Positions 53,546-63,751 of a stretch of DNA of 64,000 nt are shown piece by piece. Location: NCBI RefSeq assembly GCF_047303175.1, contig NZ_CP138945.1; one strand, 5' to 3'. The notes beneath the pieces were generated by a model. It searched no databases and was not told the origin of the DNA. It was given only the letters and a program-made list of their open reading frames with translations. How positions within the stretch are numbered: position 1 is the stretch's first letter; each line of letters opens with the position of its first letter. A program made the translations under genes and the position numbers. The stretch comes from Prochlorococcus_E sp000760215. GTDB lineage: Bacteria > Cyanobacteriota > Cyanobacteriia > PCC-6307 > Cyanobiaceae.

Positions 53546-54625
53546 ATGGAACCTATAAATAATAATCCAAAACGTGTTGCGATCATAGGTGCATCTGGTT
53601 ACGGTGGCCTGCAGGCAATTAGATTACTAAAAGATCACCCTTTTTTTGAAATATCCTTTTTAGGTGGGGATAAAACTGTTAATACAAAATGGAATGACTT
53701 ATGTCCTTTCCTAAAGCTGCCAAATGATCCAGTTATTCAGTCTGTAAACCCAGATCTAATATCAGAATCAGCTGACTTTGTTTTGTTGAGTCTCCCAAAT
53801 GGATTCTCTTCTCAGATAACACCAGAATTGATAAATAGAAAAATTAAAGTTGTCGATCTATCTGCTGACTATAGATATAGGTCCTTGGAACAATGGAAAG
53901 ATGTTTATTCAAAAGAGGCAAGTAATTTTATCAGGTCTGATGAGGAACTTTGTAAAAAGGCTATTTATGGAATACCAGAATGGAATTTTAATGAAATATC
54001 TAAATCAGACTTGATTGCTTCACCGGGTTGCTTCCCAACATCCAGTTTATTAGCTTTGTTACCATTTTTAAAGCAAGGACTTATAGATGAAGAAGGAATT
54101 ATTATCGATTCTAAAACAGGAACTTCGGGAGGTGGGCGGAATCCAAAAGAACATTTATTACTCTCAGAATGTTCTGAATCAATATCCCCTTACGGAGTTA
54201 TAGGCCATAGGCATACATCAGAAATAGAGCAGGAATTAAGTAGTATTTCATCAACGAATATTCAGTTACAATTTACTCCTCACCTTGTTCCAATGGTAAG
54301 AGGTATACTTTCAACAGTTTATGCTCGATTGCGAGATCCTTGCTTAACTGCTAATGATTGTAAGACTGTATTAGAAGCTATATATCGTGATAAATCAACA
54401 ATAGAAATATTACCTGTAGGAATTTATCCTAGTACTAAATGGGTTAGATTTACAAATAAAGCCTTATTAAGTGTTCAAGTAGATAATCGTAATGGGAGAT
54501 TAGTCTTAATGAGTGCTATAGATAATTTAATAAAGGGTCAGGCTGGTCAAGCAATTCAATGCCTTAATCTGATGGCAGGAATAAATATTAATGAAGGATT
54601 GCCTTTAGATACTTTTTATCCTTAA
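53546..54625 (+). CDS. argC: N-acetyl-gamma-glutamyl-phosphate reductase
   Basis: A 359-residue NADPH-dependent enzyme, third step of arginine synthesis. Blocks: VAIIGASGYGGLQAIRLL for nucleotide binding, the catalytic-cysteine motif SPGCFPTSSLLALLP, SGGGRNPKEHLLLSE, and HRHTSEIEQEL. Length and order are normal. Its stop abuts the purN stop without a gap. Confidence 0.97.
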   Translation: MEPINNNPKRVAIIGASGYGGLQAIRLLKDHPFFEISFLGGDKTVNTKWNDLCPFLKLPNDPVIQSVNPDLISESADFVLLSLPNGFSSQITPELINRKIKVVDLSADYRYRSLEQWKDVYSKEASNFIRSDEELCKKAIYGIPEWNFNEISKSDLIASPGCFPTSSLLALLPFLKQGLIDEEGIIIDSKTGTSGGGRNPKEHLLLSECSESISPYGVIGHRHTSEIEQELSSISSTNIQLQFTPHLVPMVRGILSTVYARLRDPCLTANDCKTVLEAIYRDKSTIEILPVGIYPSTKWVRFTNKALLSVQVDNRNGRLVLMSAIDNLIKGQAGQAIQCLNLMAGININEGLPLDTFYP

Positions 54626-55273
54626 TTATTCAATCTTTCTCCATTTACTTGCTGCTATTGCAATACCTATACTTATGATTTTATGTTCTTGCTCTTGTAT
54701 CTTAAAATGTAGAGTATCTTCGTCATCTAATTCATTTATTGGTATTGCTGCTTGAACTAATATCTCACCAGAATCAACATCTTTATTTACAATATGTACA
54801 CTACACCCTGTAATTTTACTAGAACTAGATAATGCTTGATTTACAGCTTTATTTCCCTTGAAACTTGGCAACAAAGAAGGGTGTAAGTTGACAACCTTGC
54901 CATTGAACTTATCTATAAGTATTGAAGTGACAATTCTCATCCATCCAACCATTATGACACCTTCAACATTAAATCTTTCTAGTATATTAATAATTGCAAA
55001 GTCTAAATCCTCTCTATTGTTATAATCTTTATGATTAAGTATAAAATAAGGAATACAATTATTTTTCGCTTTTTCTATTGAACCACAATTAGGATCATTG
55101 ACAATTAGGCATTTTATTTCAGCATCTAATTTATCATTATTAATGTCTTTTATTATTGCCTCAAAATTACTTCCTTTTCCTGAAGCTAGAATGGCTAGAG
55201 TTAATTTAGGTTTAAACTTTGGCAATGTTGTTAAATTTGGATTTATGATTGCATTGGGATTTGTTCTATTCAT
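54626..55273 (-). CDS. purN: Phosphoribosylglycinamide formyltransferase
   Basis: A 215-residue folate-dependent enzyme, third step of purine synthesis. Core blocks: LAILASGKGSNFEAI, the VGWMRIVTSILIDKFNGKVVNLHPSLLPSFKG segment with the catalytic Asn-His pair, and TGCSVHIVNKDVDSGEILVQAAIPI. The catalytic Asp is in the last of these. The first about 25 residues (NRTNPNAIINPNLTTLP) are a non-conserved lead, so a later start is possible. It abuts argC stop-to-stop. Confidence 0.95.
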   Translation of the reverse strand: MNRTNPNAIINPNLTTLPKFKPKLTLAILASGKGSNFEAIIKDINNDKLDAEIKCLIVNDPNCGSIEKAKNNCIPYFILNHKDYNNREDLDFAIINILERFNVEGVIMVGWMRIVTSILIDKFNGKVVNLHPSLLPSFKGNKAVNQALSSSSKITGCSVHIVNKDVDSGEILVQAAIPINELDDEDTLHFKIQEQEHKIISIGIAIAASKWRKIE

Positions 55274-55456
55274 AATTTAAAAAATTGTTTGTTGTTTTTA
55301 TATTCTATTTAGATGTTGGTATTTATTATATATTAGGTTGGTGATTCATGAACATTTAATTGGTTTCGTAGATAAATTATCGATTTTAATTGCATGATGA
55401 TACATAATAAGAAAAATTTTTGTAGATCGTTGGATCAATAATCTGATCTCCTTGAT

Positions 55457-57058
55457 ATGAAATTCCAAGACTTTGACAATGCTAATCCTTTGAGTCAATG
55501 GAGCCGTTTTTGTGATCTCCTCTTTTTTGATCAACAGATTGGGATATGGATTGATATAAGCAGGATGAATCTATCATCAAATGAACTTGCAGAAATGGAG
55601 GATTCATTCTTAAAAGCCTTTTCTCATATGCGGGAACTTGAGAATGGGGCAATTTCAAACCAAGATGAAAACAGACAGGTTGGTCATTATTGGCTTAGGG
55701 ACCCTTCTATAGCTCCAAATAATTTAATTGGAGAATCCATCCAAAAGGAAATCAGAGATATTAACGATTTTGGAGAAAAAATTCTTAATGGAGAAATTAT
55801 CAATGAACATGGTCAGAAATTTACAGATGTTTTTTGGATAGGTATTGGAGGAAGTGGATTAGGCCCTTTATTGATAGTCAATTCCTTGCAAGAAAAAGGA
55901 AAAGGTTTAAATTTCACTTTTCTGGATAATGTCGACCCTAATGGTATTTACCAAAAATTAGACTTATTGAAGGATTCTCTTTCTTCTACTTTGTTTGTTG
56001 TCGTTAGTAAATCTGGTGGAACCCCTGAGCCTCAGATTGGGATGGATCAAGCAAGAAAATATTTAACGGATAAGGGCTATGAATGGTCAAGTAGGGCTAT
56101 AGCAATAACTATGAATCAAAGCGCCCTTTACAAAAAAGCAAAAGACGAATCATGGCTTAAAATTTTTGATTTGCCAGATTGGGTTGGTGGAAGGACAAGC
56201 ATTGCTGGCGCAGTAGGTCTTCTACCTATAGCTTTAATTGGTAACGACATTAATCATTTTCTTAATGGTTGTAGTCATATGGATAAGATTACAAGGAGAG
56301 AGAAAATTGTAGATAACCCAGCAGCTTTGTTGGCTTCTGTTTGGTTTTCTTCAGGACAAGGAAAAGGATTAAGGGATATGGTTGTATTGCCTTATCAAGA
56401 TCGACTAGAGGTGTTTAGTAAGTATCTACAACAATTAGTAATGGAATCATTAGGCAAAGAAATAAATAGAAAAGGTCAAAAGGTAAATCAAGGTTTGGCA
56501 GTCTATGGCAACAAGGGCTCTACAGATCAACATGCTTATGTTCAACAATTAAGAGATGGAATTGATAATTTCTTTGTTACCTTTATAGAAATTCTAGAAG
56601 ATAGTAAAAACGTACCCAAAATTAATAAGAAATCTCCAGGTGATTATCTTTCTGGATTTTTACAAGGGACTCGGTTAGCACTATCTGAGAATAACAGACA
56701 AAGCATAACTATCACATTAAATAAGTTTGACTCATATTCGCTTGGAGCACTAATTGCTTTGTTTGAAAGAAGTGTTGGTTTATATGCAGAGCTTATCGAT
56801 ATTAATGCATACCATCAACCTGGAGTTGAGGCTGGAAAGAAAGCAGCTTCTAATATACTTAAACTTCAATCTGATATCGAATTAGTATTATTAGACCAGG
56901 AAAGTTATAGTATTGAACAAATTATGAAGAAAATTCCTGACTCTTCTGCAGAGTCTATATTTATAATATTAAGACACTTGGCAGCAAACAATTCTGTATA
57001 TAAAGTAAACGGAGATTGGTCAGAACCTAGGTCCTTATTAATTAAAAAGCATAACTAG
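55457..57058 (+). CDS. pgi: Glucose-6-phosphate isomerase
   Basis: A 533-residue enzyme interconverting glucose-6- and fructose-6-phosphate. Blocks: FTDVFWIGIGGSGLGPLLI, VVSKSGGTPEPQIG, WVGGRTSIAGAVGLLPIAL, and GNKGSTDQHAYVQQLRDG with the catalytic residues. The C-terminal NAYHQPGVEAGKKAA is intact. Its TAG shares bases with the leuS stop in the palindrome CTAG. Confidence 0.97.
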   Translation: MKFQDFDNANPLSQWSRFCDLLFFDQQIGIWIDISRMNLSSNELAEMEDSFLKAFSHMRELENGAISNQDENRQVGHYWLRDPSIAPNNLIGESIQKEIRDINDFGEKILNGEIINEHGQKFTDVFWIGIGGSGLGPLLIVNSLQEKGKGLNFTFLDNVDPNGIYQKLDLLKDSLSSTLFVVVSKSGGTPEPQIGMDQARKYLTDKGYEWSSRAIAITMNQSALYKKAKDESWLKIFDLPDWVGGRTSIAGAVGLLPIALIGNDINHFLNGCSHMDKITRREKIVDNPAALLASVWFSSGQGKGLRDMVVLPYQDRLEVFSKYLQQLVMESLGKEINRKGQKVNQGLAVYGNKGSTDQHAYVQQLRDGIDNFFVTFIEILEDSKNVPKINKKSPGDYLSGFLQGTRLALSENNRQSITITLNKFDSYSLGALIALFERSVGLYAELIDINAYHQPGVEAGKKAASNILKLQSDIELVLLDQESYSIEQIMKKIPDSSAESIFIILRHLAANNSVYKVNGDWSEPRSLLIKKHN

Positions 57059-59637
57059 ATAACTATATTTATTAATTTACCTTTTACTACTATAATTCTT
57101 TTAGGAGTATTATCTTTTATCCATTTCTTACCAACGTCACTTTTGACTGCTTTCTCTTTTAAAATATCATCATCATCATTTGTATTAGCAGAAACAAACC
57201 CTCTCACTTTGCCATTTATTTGAATTATAAGGTTATAACTATCTTCAATTAATGCTGATTCATCATGAGTTGGCCATGAGCTTTCATGAATACTTCCTTC
57301 GCAATTCAATTTTGCCCATAGCTCTTCGGATAAATGAGGGGCAAATGGTGCTAATAAAATAGATAATGTAGTTAATGATTGGTTAAGTATTAAATGATTT
57401 ACTTTATCTTTATTTTCGTAGATGGAATTACAAAGAATCATTAACTCTGATATTGCAGTATTGAATTGTGAATTTAAATCTAGATCTATGGTTACTTCCT
57501 TAATAGTTTTATTTATAATTTTCCTTAATTTTCTATCGGAATCATTTAGCTTATCTACTTTTAACGATGGATCTATATATTTTAATTTAAAATCAGAAAT
57601 ATCTTCTATCTCTGCAAAGAGCCTCCAAATTCTATTTATAAATCGATATTGTCCTTCTACATCTGATTCATCCCATTCAAGATCTTTTTCTGGTGGAGCC
57701 TTGAAAAGAATAAACATTCTCGCTGTATCCGCTCCATATTTATCTATTACATCTGATGGATCTACACCATTGTATTTGGATTTTGACATTTTTTCATATA
57801 TAACATCTAATTTTTCACCAGTATTTGGATCTGTAGGATTTTTATGATCCTTTACTAGATTAGAAGCTATATATTTTTGAGTAGATGGATTTTTAAATGT
57901 AATACCCTGAACCATACCTTGTGTTAAGAGATTCTTAAATGGTTCTTTGATATTAAACCCTTGACTTATTTTTAGTGCTTTTAATATAAATCTTGAATAT
58001 AATAAATGTAGAATAGCATGCTCAATTCCACCAACATATTGATCAACAGGTAGCCATTTGTCAATTTTCTTTCGATCGAACGGTCTTGAAGTATTTTTAG
58101 AATCTACATATCTTAAAAAATACCAAGATGAACACATAAATGTATCCATAGTGTCAGTCTCTAATTTTGCTTGCCCATTACATCTGGGGCAAATGGTTTT
58201 CTGATTAGAATTATTATGATTCAACTTAAGAGGTAAATCGTCTTTTGGTAAAGGGACAATACCGCATTTATCACAATGAATTATAGGTATAGGACAACCC
58301 CAGTAACGCTGCCGTGAAATCAACCAGTCTCTTAGCTTATAGCTAACTTTTTTATATGCCCATCCTTCATCTATTCCTTGTTGTGTAATTTTTTCTTTCG
58401 CTTTTGTTGAGATTAAATTATTAAATGGACCAGAATTTATAAGTATCCCATTACCTGTATATGCTCTGGTTTCATTATCATCTGTTTCTTTCTCACTTTT
58501 AACAACATAAGTAATTGGTAGAGAATACTTAGTGGCAAAATCATAATCGCGTTGATCATGACCTGGCACCCCCATTACAGCACCTGTTGCATATGTTTCA
58601 AGTACATAGTCTGCAACCCATACTGGAATTAACTCACCATTAATTGGATTAATAGCTTTACATCCTATATCTACTCCCCTTTTATCCTTTCCTGTAGATG
58701 TTCGTTCTTGATCACTTAACTTTGATATTATATTTCTAAAGTCATTCAGTTCTGACCTATTTTTTTTGCAAACAATTGAATTAACTAATGGATGTTCTGG
58801 AGCAAGTACTAGATAATTTGCTCCATAAATAGTGTCTGGGCGAGTAGTAAATATTTTTACAGTATATTTTTTAGAGTTAGTTAATATTTTAAAGTCTATC
58901 TCTGTTCCAGAAGATTTCCCTATCCAATTTTCTTGCATAGCTTTAACATTTTGAGGCCAGCCATTTAGCTTTTGCAGGTCTACTATTAACTCCTCAGCGA
59001 AATCTGTAATTTTAAGAAACCATTGTTTTAACTTTCTTTTTTCTACAATTGCTCCAGATCTCCATGATCTACCATTTGAATCAACCTGTTCATTAGCAAG
59101 AACAGTTTTGTCTATAGGATCCCAATTTACAGTTGCTGATTTTTGATAAGCGAGGCCATTCTCTAGTAACTGTAAGAATATATATTGTGTCCATTTAAAA
59201 TAGTCTTCATGGCAAGTTTTTAATTCCCTTTCCCAATCAATTGAAAGTCCCAATCGCTTGAGTTGTTTCTTCATTTGCTCGATATTTTTGTATGTCCATA
59301 TATCAGCAGGAATTCCTCTGTCTATCGCTGCATTCTCAGCAGGTAAGCCGAATGCATCCCAGCCCATTGGGTGCAAGACAGCTTCTCCTTTCATTCTATG
59401 AAGTCTTGCTATTACATCAGTAATTACATAATTTCGGACATGCCCCATATGTAATGTTCCAGATGGATAGGGAAACATTGAGAGTGCGTAAAACTTTTTT
59501 TGGTTTGGTTTGGGGTCTTGTGTCTTGTATAGACTTGACTCTTCCCAAACTTTTTGCCAATACTGTTCTGATATGTTTGGCCTATAAGCTTTTGGTGTGC
59601 TTTCTATAGATTGATTGTGTGCTGGCTTAGATGTCAC
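57055..59637 (-). CDS. leuS: Leucyl-tRNA synthetase
   Basis: An 860-residue class I synthetase with a GTG start. The HIGH equivalent is HMGHVRNY after MFPYPSG, and KMSKS is in EKMSKSKYNG. The editing (CP1) domain is present, including TTRPDTIYGANYLVLAPEHPL and the GVPGHDQRDYDFA block. A zinc-like CDKCG...CPRC region is seen near residue 450. The C-terminal tRNA-binding domain ends normally. The bacterial-type length is complete. Confidence 0.98.
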   Translation of the reverse strand: MTSKPAHNQSIESTPKAYRPNISEQYWQKVWEESSLYKTQDPKPNQKKFYALSMFPYPSGTLHMGHVRNYVITDVIARLHRMKGEAVLHPMGWDAFGLPAENAAIDRGIPADIWTYKNIEQMKKQLKRLGLSIDWERELKTCHEDYFKWTQYIFLQLLENGLAYQKSATVNWDPIDKTVLANEQVDSNGRSWRSGAIVEKRKLKQWFLKITDFAEELIVDLQKLNGWPQNVKAMQENWIGKSSGTEIDFKILTNSKKYTVKIFTTRPDTIYGANYLVLAPEHPLVNSIVCKKNRSELNDFRNIISKLSDQERTSTGKDKRGVDIGCKAINPINGELIPVWVADYVLETYATGAVMGVPGHDQRDYDFATKYSLPITYVVKSEKETDDNETRAYTGNGILINSGPFNNLISTKAKEKITQQGIDEGWAYKKVSYKLRDWLISRQRYWGCPIPIIHCDKCGIVPLPKDDLPLKLNHNNSNQKTICPRCNGQAKLETDTMDTFMCSSWYFLRYVDSKNTSRPFDRKKIDKWLPVDQYVGGIEHAILHLLYSRFILKALKISQGFNIKEPFKNLLTQGMVQGITFKNPSTQKYIASNLVKDHKNPTDPNTGEKLDVIYEKMSKSKYNGVDPSDVIDKYGADTARMFILFKAPPEKDLEWDESDVEGQYRFINRIWRLFAEIEDISDFKLKYIDPSLKVDKLNDSDRKLRKIINKTIKEVTIDLDLNSQFNTAISELMILCNSIYENKDKVNHLILNQSLTTLSILLAPFAPHLSEELWAKLNCEGSIHESSWPTHDESALIEDSYNLIIQINGKVRGFVSANTNDDDDILKEKAVKSDVGKKWIKDNTPKRIIVVKGKLINIVI

Positions 59638-59759
59638 TTATTTTTAGTTTGAAGATAATACTGTTATGTTGATAATAATCTTAAAACAAAAACTATACTA
59701 TTATTATAAGTGTCATACACTATTCTTCTAATAATTCCTAATCTGATTATTTTCTTAAT

Positions 59760-60617
59760 ATGAAAATAGTGAATTTTTTCAAATATGAAGGTTTAGGTAA
59801 TGATTTCATCATAATTGATGCTTTAGAAAATTCAACAAATCTAAAACTATTTTCCAATGATCAGAACTTGGTTAGAAGAATTTGTGATAGACGCTTTGGA
59901 ATTGGAGCAGATGGATTAATTCTTTTATTGCCACCAGATAGAAACGGTATAGCCAAGATGGAAATATTTAATTCAGATGGATCAATAGCTGAGATGTGTG
60001 GGAATGGTATTAGATGTCTAGTTAACTTTATTCATTCACATACAGAAATTAAAATAGAACAGAATATCATTATAGAAACTAGAGCTGGTGACATTATATC
60101 TAGCCTTAAAATAGATAATATGGTTTCAGTAAATATGGGGATTCCTTTCTTTGAACCTTCTAGAATACCGACTACAATAAAATCAACCAAAGGTAGTGTA
60201 CCTCATCAAACAATATCAATAGAAAGCAAAGATATTGATATATATGCAGTTGGAATGGGTAATCCTCATATGGTTATATTTTTTGATACTTTAGATAATT
60301 TACCTTTTAAGAGATTAGGTACTTTATTAGAAAATCATCCAAATTTCCCTCAGAAGACTAATGTTCACTTTGCTCAAGTTATTAATCCTACAAAAATTAA
60401 AATGAAAACTTGGGAGAGGGGCTGTGGAGCTACCCTGGCATGCGGAACAGGAGCATGTGGAACTCTTGCTGTTTCTTCTAAATTAGGCTTATCAGAATCA
60501 AAAGCTGAGTTAATGCTGCCAGGTGGAAGCCTTTTTATTAATTGGCCTGATAGCACTAAATCTATCTATATGACAGGGCCAGCATTACAAGTATATGAAG
60601 GCAAAATAACTTTATAA
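59760..60617 (+). CDS. dapF: Diaminopimelate epimerase
   Basis: A 285-residue cofactor-free racemase converting LL- to meso-diaminopimelate for lysine and peptidoglycan. The two catalytic cysteines are Cys80 in MCGNGIRC and Cys228 within ACGTGACG. The start FKYEGLGNDFIIID and GNPHMVIF blocks are standard. It is first in a plus-strand run with a cysteine desulfurase, DUF1995 and a carboxypeptidase gene. Confidence 0.96.
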   Translation: MKIVNFFKYEGLGNDFIIIDALENSTNLKLFSNDQNLVRRICDRRFGIGADGLILLLPPDRNGIAKMEIFNSDGSIAEMCGNGIRCLVNFIHSHTEIKIEQNIIIETRAGDIISSLKIDNMVSVNMGIPFFEPSRIPTTIKSTKGSVPHQTISIESKDIDIYAVGMGNPHMVIFFDTLDNLPFKRLGTLLENHPNFPQKTNVHFAQVINPTKIKMKTWERGCGATLACGTGACGTLAVSSKLGLSESKAELMLPGGSLFINWPDSTKSIYMTGPALQVYEGKITL

Positions 60618-60632
60618 AGGCTATTTTTATTT

Positions 60633-61823
60633 ATGTTTTATTCAGACAATTTAATTTATTTAGATGCCTCTGCAACTACACCACCTCATCCTGATGTAAT
60701 ACAAGAAATTTATAATGTTCAGAAAGAACTTTGGGGTAATCCATCTAGCTTGCATTCTGTTGGTATTAAAGCTTTGGATTTATTAGAGAGGAGTCGTCTT
60801 TCAATAGCAAAAAAGTTTAATGTTAAATCTGACCAAGTTATTTTCACCTCAGGAGCAACTGAATCAATTCATTTAGCATTAAAAGGCATTGCACCTAATA
60901 TTAATCCAGGAAGAATTGTTATAAGTTCTGTTGAGCACCCATCAGTAATAGCAGCAGCAGAATCTCTATCAAAGTATGGATGGATAATTGACTATTGGCC
61001 TGTAGATTCCTTTGGGTCAATTGATTTAAGTCTAACTGACAAATTTCTTTCTGCTCCTACTAAGATGATTTCCCTTATATGGGGTCAGAATGAAGTTGGA
61101 ACATTGATGCCAATACCTTTAATTGCAAAAGAATGCAAAAAACGAAAGATTTATTTTCATACAGATGCAACACAAATTATTTCTCAAGGCACCTTTGATT
61201 TTAAGAGTCTTGGTGTAAATTCTTTTTCAGCTTCTGCTCATAAGTTTAGAGGACCTAAAGGTATTGGTTTTCTTATTATAGATAATGAATATTTAGAACA
61301 ATTAATCCCTATTCAAGGTGGAGGCTTACAGGAAAATGGATATAGATCAGGAACTCCATCAGTAGCATTGGCTCATGGTATGGCAATTGCTTTAGAATTA
61401 GTTAACGTTCAATCAACAATTTCCAATAATAAGTTGATATTTAATGATACTAATACAACTCTGCTTACGAAGAAGCTCTATGAAAGTTTATTAAAAATTG
61501 AGCACTTAGACTTTATTGGTGACAAATTAAATAGACTTCCTAATCATATTTCATTTATAGTTAAGAGTAAAACAAATCAGCCAATATCAGCTAGAAGACT
61601 AGTTAGAGAACTATCAGAAAAAGGTATTTTTGTCAGCTCAGGTAGTGCTTGCTCTTCAAATTCTATCCCTAAGAATAATGTTTTAAAATCTATGGGAATA
61701 GATCCAAAATTATATGGATCAAGCATTAGGATCTCACTAGGTAATTGGATAGAAAATCTTGATACAAATTCCTTAAGGCTTACAATTTCATCTACAATCG
61801 AGCACATATCTAACCAATCTTAA
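60633..61823 (+). CDS. Cysteine desulfurase (NifS/IscS type)
   Basis: A 396-residue PLP enzyme releasing sulfur from cysteine for Fe-S clusters and tRNA thiolation. Blocks: YLDASATTPPHPDV, GNPSSLHS, FTSGATESIHLAL, HTDATQ, and the PLP lysine Lys204 in SASAHKFRGPKGIG. The persulfide cysteine is Cys340 in SSGSACSSNS. The loop around it is class I-like (IscS/NifS) and not SufS. It lies 15 bases after dapF and 2 before DUF1995. The exact physiological acceptor is not clear. Confidence 0.93.
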   Translation: MFYSDNLIYLDASATTPPHPDVIQEIYNVQKELWGNPSSLHSVGIKALDLLERSRLSIAKKFNVKSDQVIFTSGATESIHLALKGIAPNINPGRIVISSVEHPSVIAAAESLSKYGWIIDYWPVDSFGSIDLSLTDKFLSAPTKMISLIWGQNEVGTLMPIPLIAKECKKRKIYFHTDATQIISQGTFDFKSLGVNSFSASAHKFRGPKGIGFLIIDNEYLEQLIPIQGGGLQENGYRSGTPSVALAHGMAIALELVNVQSTISNNKLIFNDTNTTLLTKKLYESLLKIEHLDFIGDKLNRLPNHISFIVKSKTNQPISARRLVRELSEKGIFVSSGSACSSNSIPKNNVLKSMGIDPKLYGSSIRISLGNWIENLDTNSLRLTISSTIEHISNQS

Positions 61824-61825
61824 AT

Positions 61826-62470
61826 ATGAGTAAATACAAGGATAATTTGTTATTACCTAGGGATCTTAACCAATGCGAGTCTGCTTTGAGCGAATCAATT
61901 AAAGCTTCTATAAGATCTAATAAATATTCTAGGATTTCGGTAAATCTAAGCTTTCAAGGATTACGATTGACACCATTAGTAGTAAGATTATATTATAATT
62001 TACTTAAGGAAGACATTAACATCATTTTAGCCTTCTCTGATATAGGAAGTTCTGCATTGGCTAAAAGAGATTATCCGGAATTGATAAATTCTATATTTAC
62101 ATTTAAAGAGTTATTGCTTCCTATCAATACTAATATGACAAATAAAATTATTATAGCAGTATCACCACAACCGTTTGAATATGAGCAATTTGAATCGTTA
62201 TGTACTGATACTAAGTTGACTATTATAATGCTAAATGGACGCTTGGAGGAGACAGCAATTGGCGTAGGATATGTTGGCCGAGAAAGAAGGATTGGATTTA
62301 TTAGATCATGGCATATAGCATTTTGGATAGAACCATTTAGACTTGGGGCTATTTACAAACAATATAATAGCGAATGGAATGTCTTTAAATATACTAAACT
62401 AGGCTATATCTTTTGTGAATCCTTTTCACAAAAGCCAGATAATGATTTGATTACCAACTGTTTGACTTAA
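61826..62470 (+). CDS. DUF1995 family protein
   Basis: A 214-residue soluble protein of DUF1995, a family of cyanobacteria and chloroplast-bearing eukaryotes. Visible blocks are SRISVNLSFQGLRLTPLVVRLYYNLL and the C-terminal RRIGFIRSWHIAFWIEPFRLGAIYKQYNSEWNVFK. In plants, members (for example LPA3-like proteins) are tied to PSII assembly; this one's role is unproven. It follows the desulfurase by 2 bases and precedes the carboxypeptidase by 9. Confidence 0.85.
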   Translation: MSKYKDNLLLPRDLNQCESALSESIKASIRSNKYSRISVNLSFQGLRLTPLVVRLYYNLLKEDINIILAFSDIGSSALAKRDYPELINSIFTFKELLLPINTNMTNKIIIAVSPQPFEYEQFESLCTDTKLTIIMLNGRLEETAIGVGYVGRERRIGFIRSWHIAFWIEPFRLGAIYKQYNSEWNVFKYTKLGYIFCESFSQKPDNDLITNCLT

Positions 62471-62479
62471 CTGAGTAAT

Positions 62480-63751
62480 ATGATTATCAAAGGAAAATAT
62501 AAATTACTTATAAGTGCTATTTTTGCTTTAATTTTCTCAAGCTACTTACTACCTAACCTACGTCCAGCTTTTCATAAACTTAGTACTTCTTATGGTTTTA
62601 TTAGAAATAGACTTGTAAAAAAAGAATTTAAGATGAATATATGCCTCAATCTAACTAATAAAATTACTAAGATTATTGATTTAAATTACTTAACTACAAG
62701 CATTACCATATTAGATCCAGACGACTCTATAATTGTTGATATCAATGGCAATGAATTACGTATACCTGCTTCTAATCAAAAGATTTTTACCACAGCATTC
62801 TCATTAGCAAAACTTGGACCAAGGCACTCATTAACTACAACTTTATACAAGAATAGAGATGGGTTTTATGAACTAATAGGAAGTGGAGACCCAGATTTAA
62901 ACTTAAATGATATAACTACCATCACATCTAAAATTTCTGAAAATCCATTCTTTTCACATACAAGGCCTTATTTGGTTATTTATGAGGAACCAGAAAAATC
63001 ATGGTGGCCAGAAAGTTGGTCTTTAACAGATAGGCAGGAAGATTATGGAGCTCCTATCTCACGTTTAGCTATATCAAGCAATGCAACTGATTATGCCATA
63101 AATGATCCTTTGACAAAATTTGTTAGTTCTACAAATAGTTTACTTGTAGATAACAATATTTTTATTGATATAATTACTAAGGATTATATTAAATTTAATA
63201 ATAATAATAATAATAATAGAAAAATTCTATACACAAAAAATTCCGCACCACTTTATATGTTGCTAAATTTGGCTAATTCAGAGAGCCATAATTTCACAAG
63301 CGAGGTTTTACTTAGGAATACATCTAATTCATGGTATCCTTCAATATCATCCGATAGATTATATAATTGGTTAATTAATATTGGAGTTGATAAAGACCAT
63401 GTAAATATCTTTGATGGTAGTGGTCTATCTCGTCGAAACAGAGCAACAACTAGATCAATAACTTATGTTCTTTCTTATATGCAGAAACATAAATATAGTA
63501 ATTACTTTATTTCATCTATGTCTCTACTTGGTTATAGAGGTACCCTTAAGGATTATTATAAAACATCACTTATAAATTCCAAGTTCCTAGGAAAGTCAGG
63601 AACTCTAAATGGAGTCAGGTCTTTATCTGGTTACCTTTATACACCTAATGGTATACGAATAGTTAGCATAATTCAGAATGATCAAAATTATAATGAGTCA
63701 CTTTTTTCTGATATTCTTTCTGAGGTTTATAAGGAGCAAAATTGTTTATAG
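62480..63751 (+). CDS. D-alanyl-D-alanine carboxypeptidase, PBP4/S13 family
   Basis: A 423-residue serine peptidase acting on peptidoglycan. After a basic start it has a signal/anchor helix (about residues 9-25, LLISAIFALIFSSYLL). The SxxK motif with nucleophile Ser98 is in PASNQKIFTTAF, the SxN-type GSGLSRRN comes later, and KSGT is in GKSGTLNGVRS. The order and spacing fit class C PBP4 (DacB). A run of seven Asn (AAT repeat) lies in a loop near residue 240. Its last 6 bases overlap the convergent coaD. Confidence 0.9.
   Translation: MIIKGKYKLLISAIFALIFSSYLLPNLRPAFHKLSTSYGFIRNRLVKKEFKMNICLNLTNKITKIIDLNYLTTSITILDPDDSIIVDINGNELRIPASNQKIFTTAFSLAKLGPRHSLTTTLYKNRDGFYELIGSGDPDLNLNDITTITSKISENPFFSHTRPYLVIYEEPEKSWWPESWSLTDRQEDYGAPISRLAISSNATDYAINDPLTKFVSSTNSLLVDNNIFIDIITKDYIKFNNNNNNNRKILYTKNSAPLYMLLNLANSESHNFTSEVLLRNTSNSWYPSISSDRLYNWLINIGVDKDHVNIFDGSGLSRRNRATTRSITYVLSYMQKHKYSNYFISSMSLLGYRGTLKDYYKTSLINSKFLGKSGTLNGVRSLSGYLYTPNGIRIVSIIQNDQNYNESLFSDILSEVYKEQNCL
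63197..63217 (+). repeat. (AAT)7 microsatellite within the carboxypeptidase gene
   Basis: Seven consecutive AAT codons encode seven asparagines between KF and RK in the PBP4-like protein. Trinucleotide changes would keep the frame, so length variation between strains should be tolerated. It lies in a part of the protein between the conserved motifs. Confidence 0.9.
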
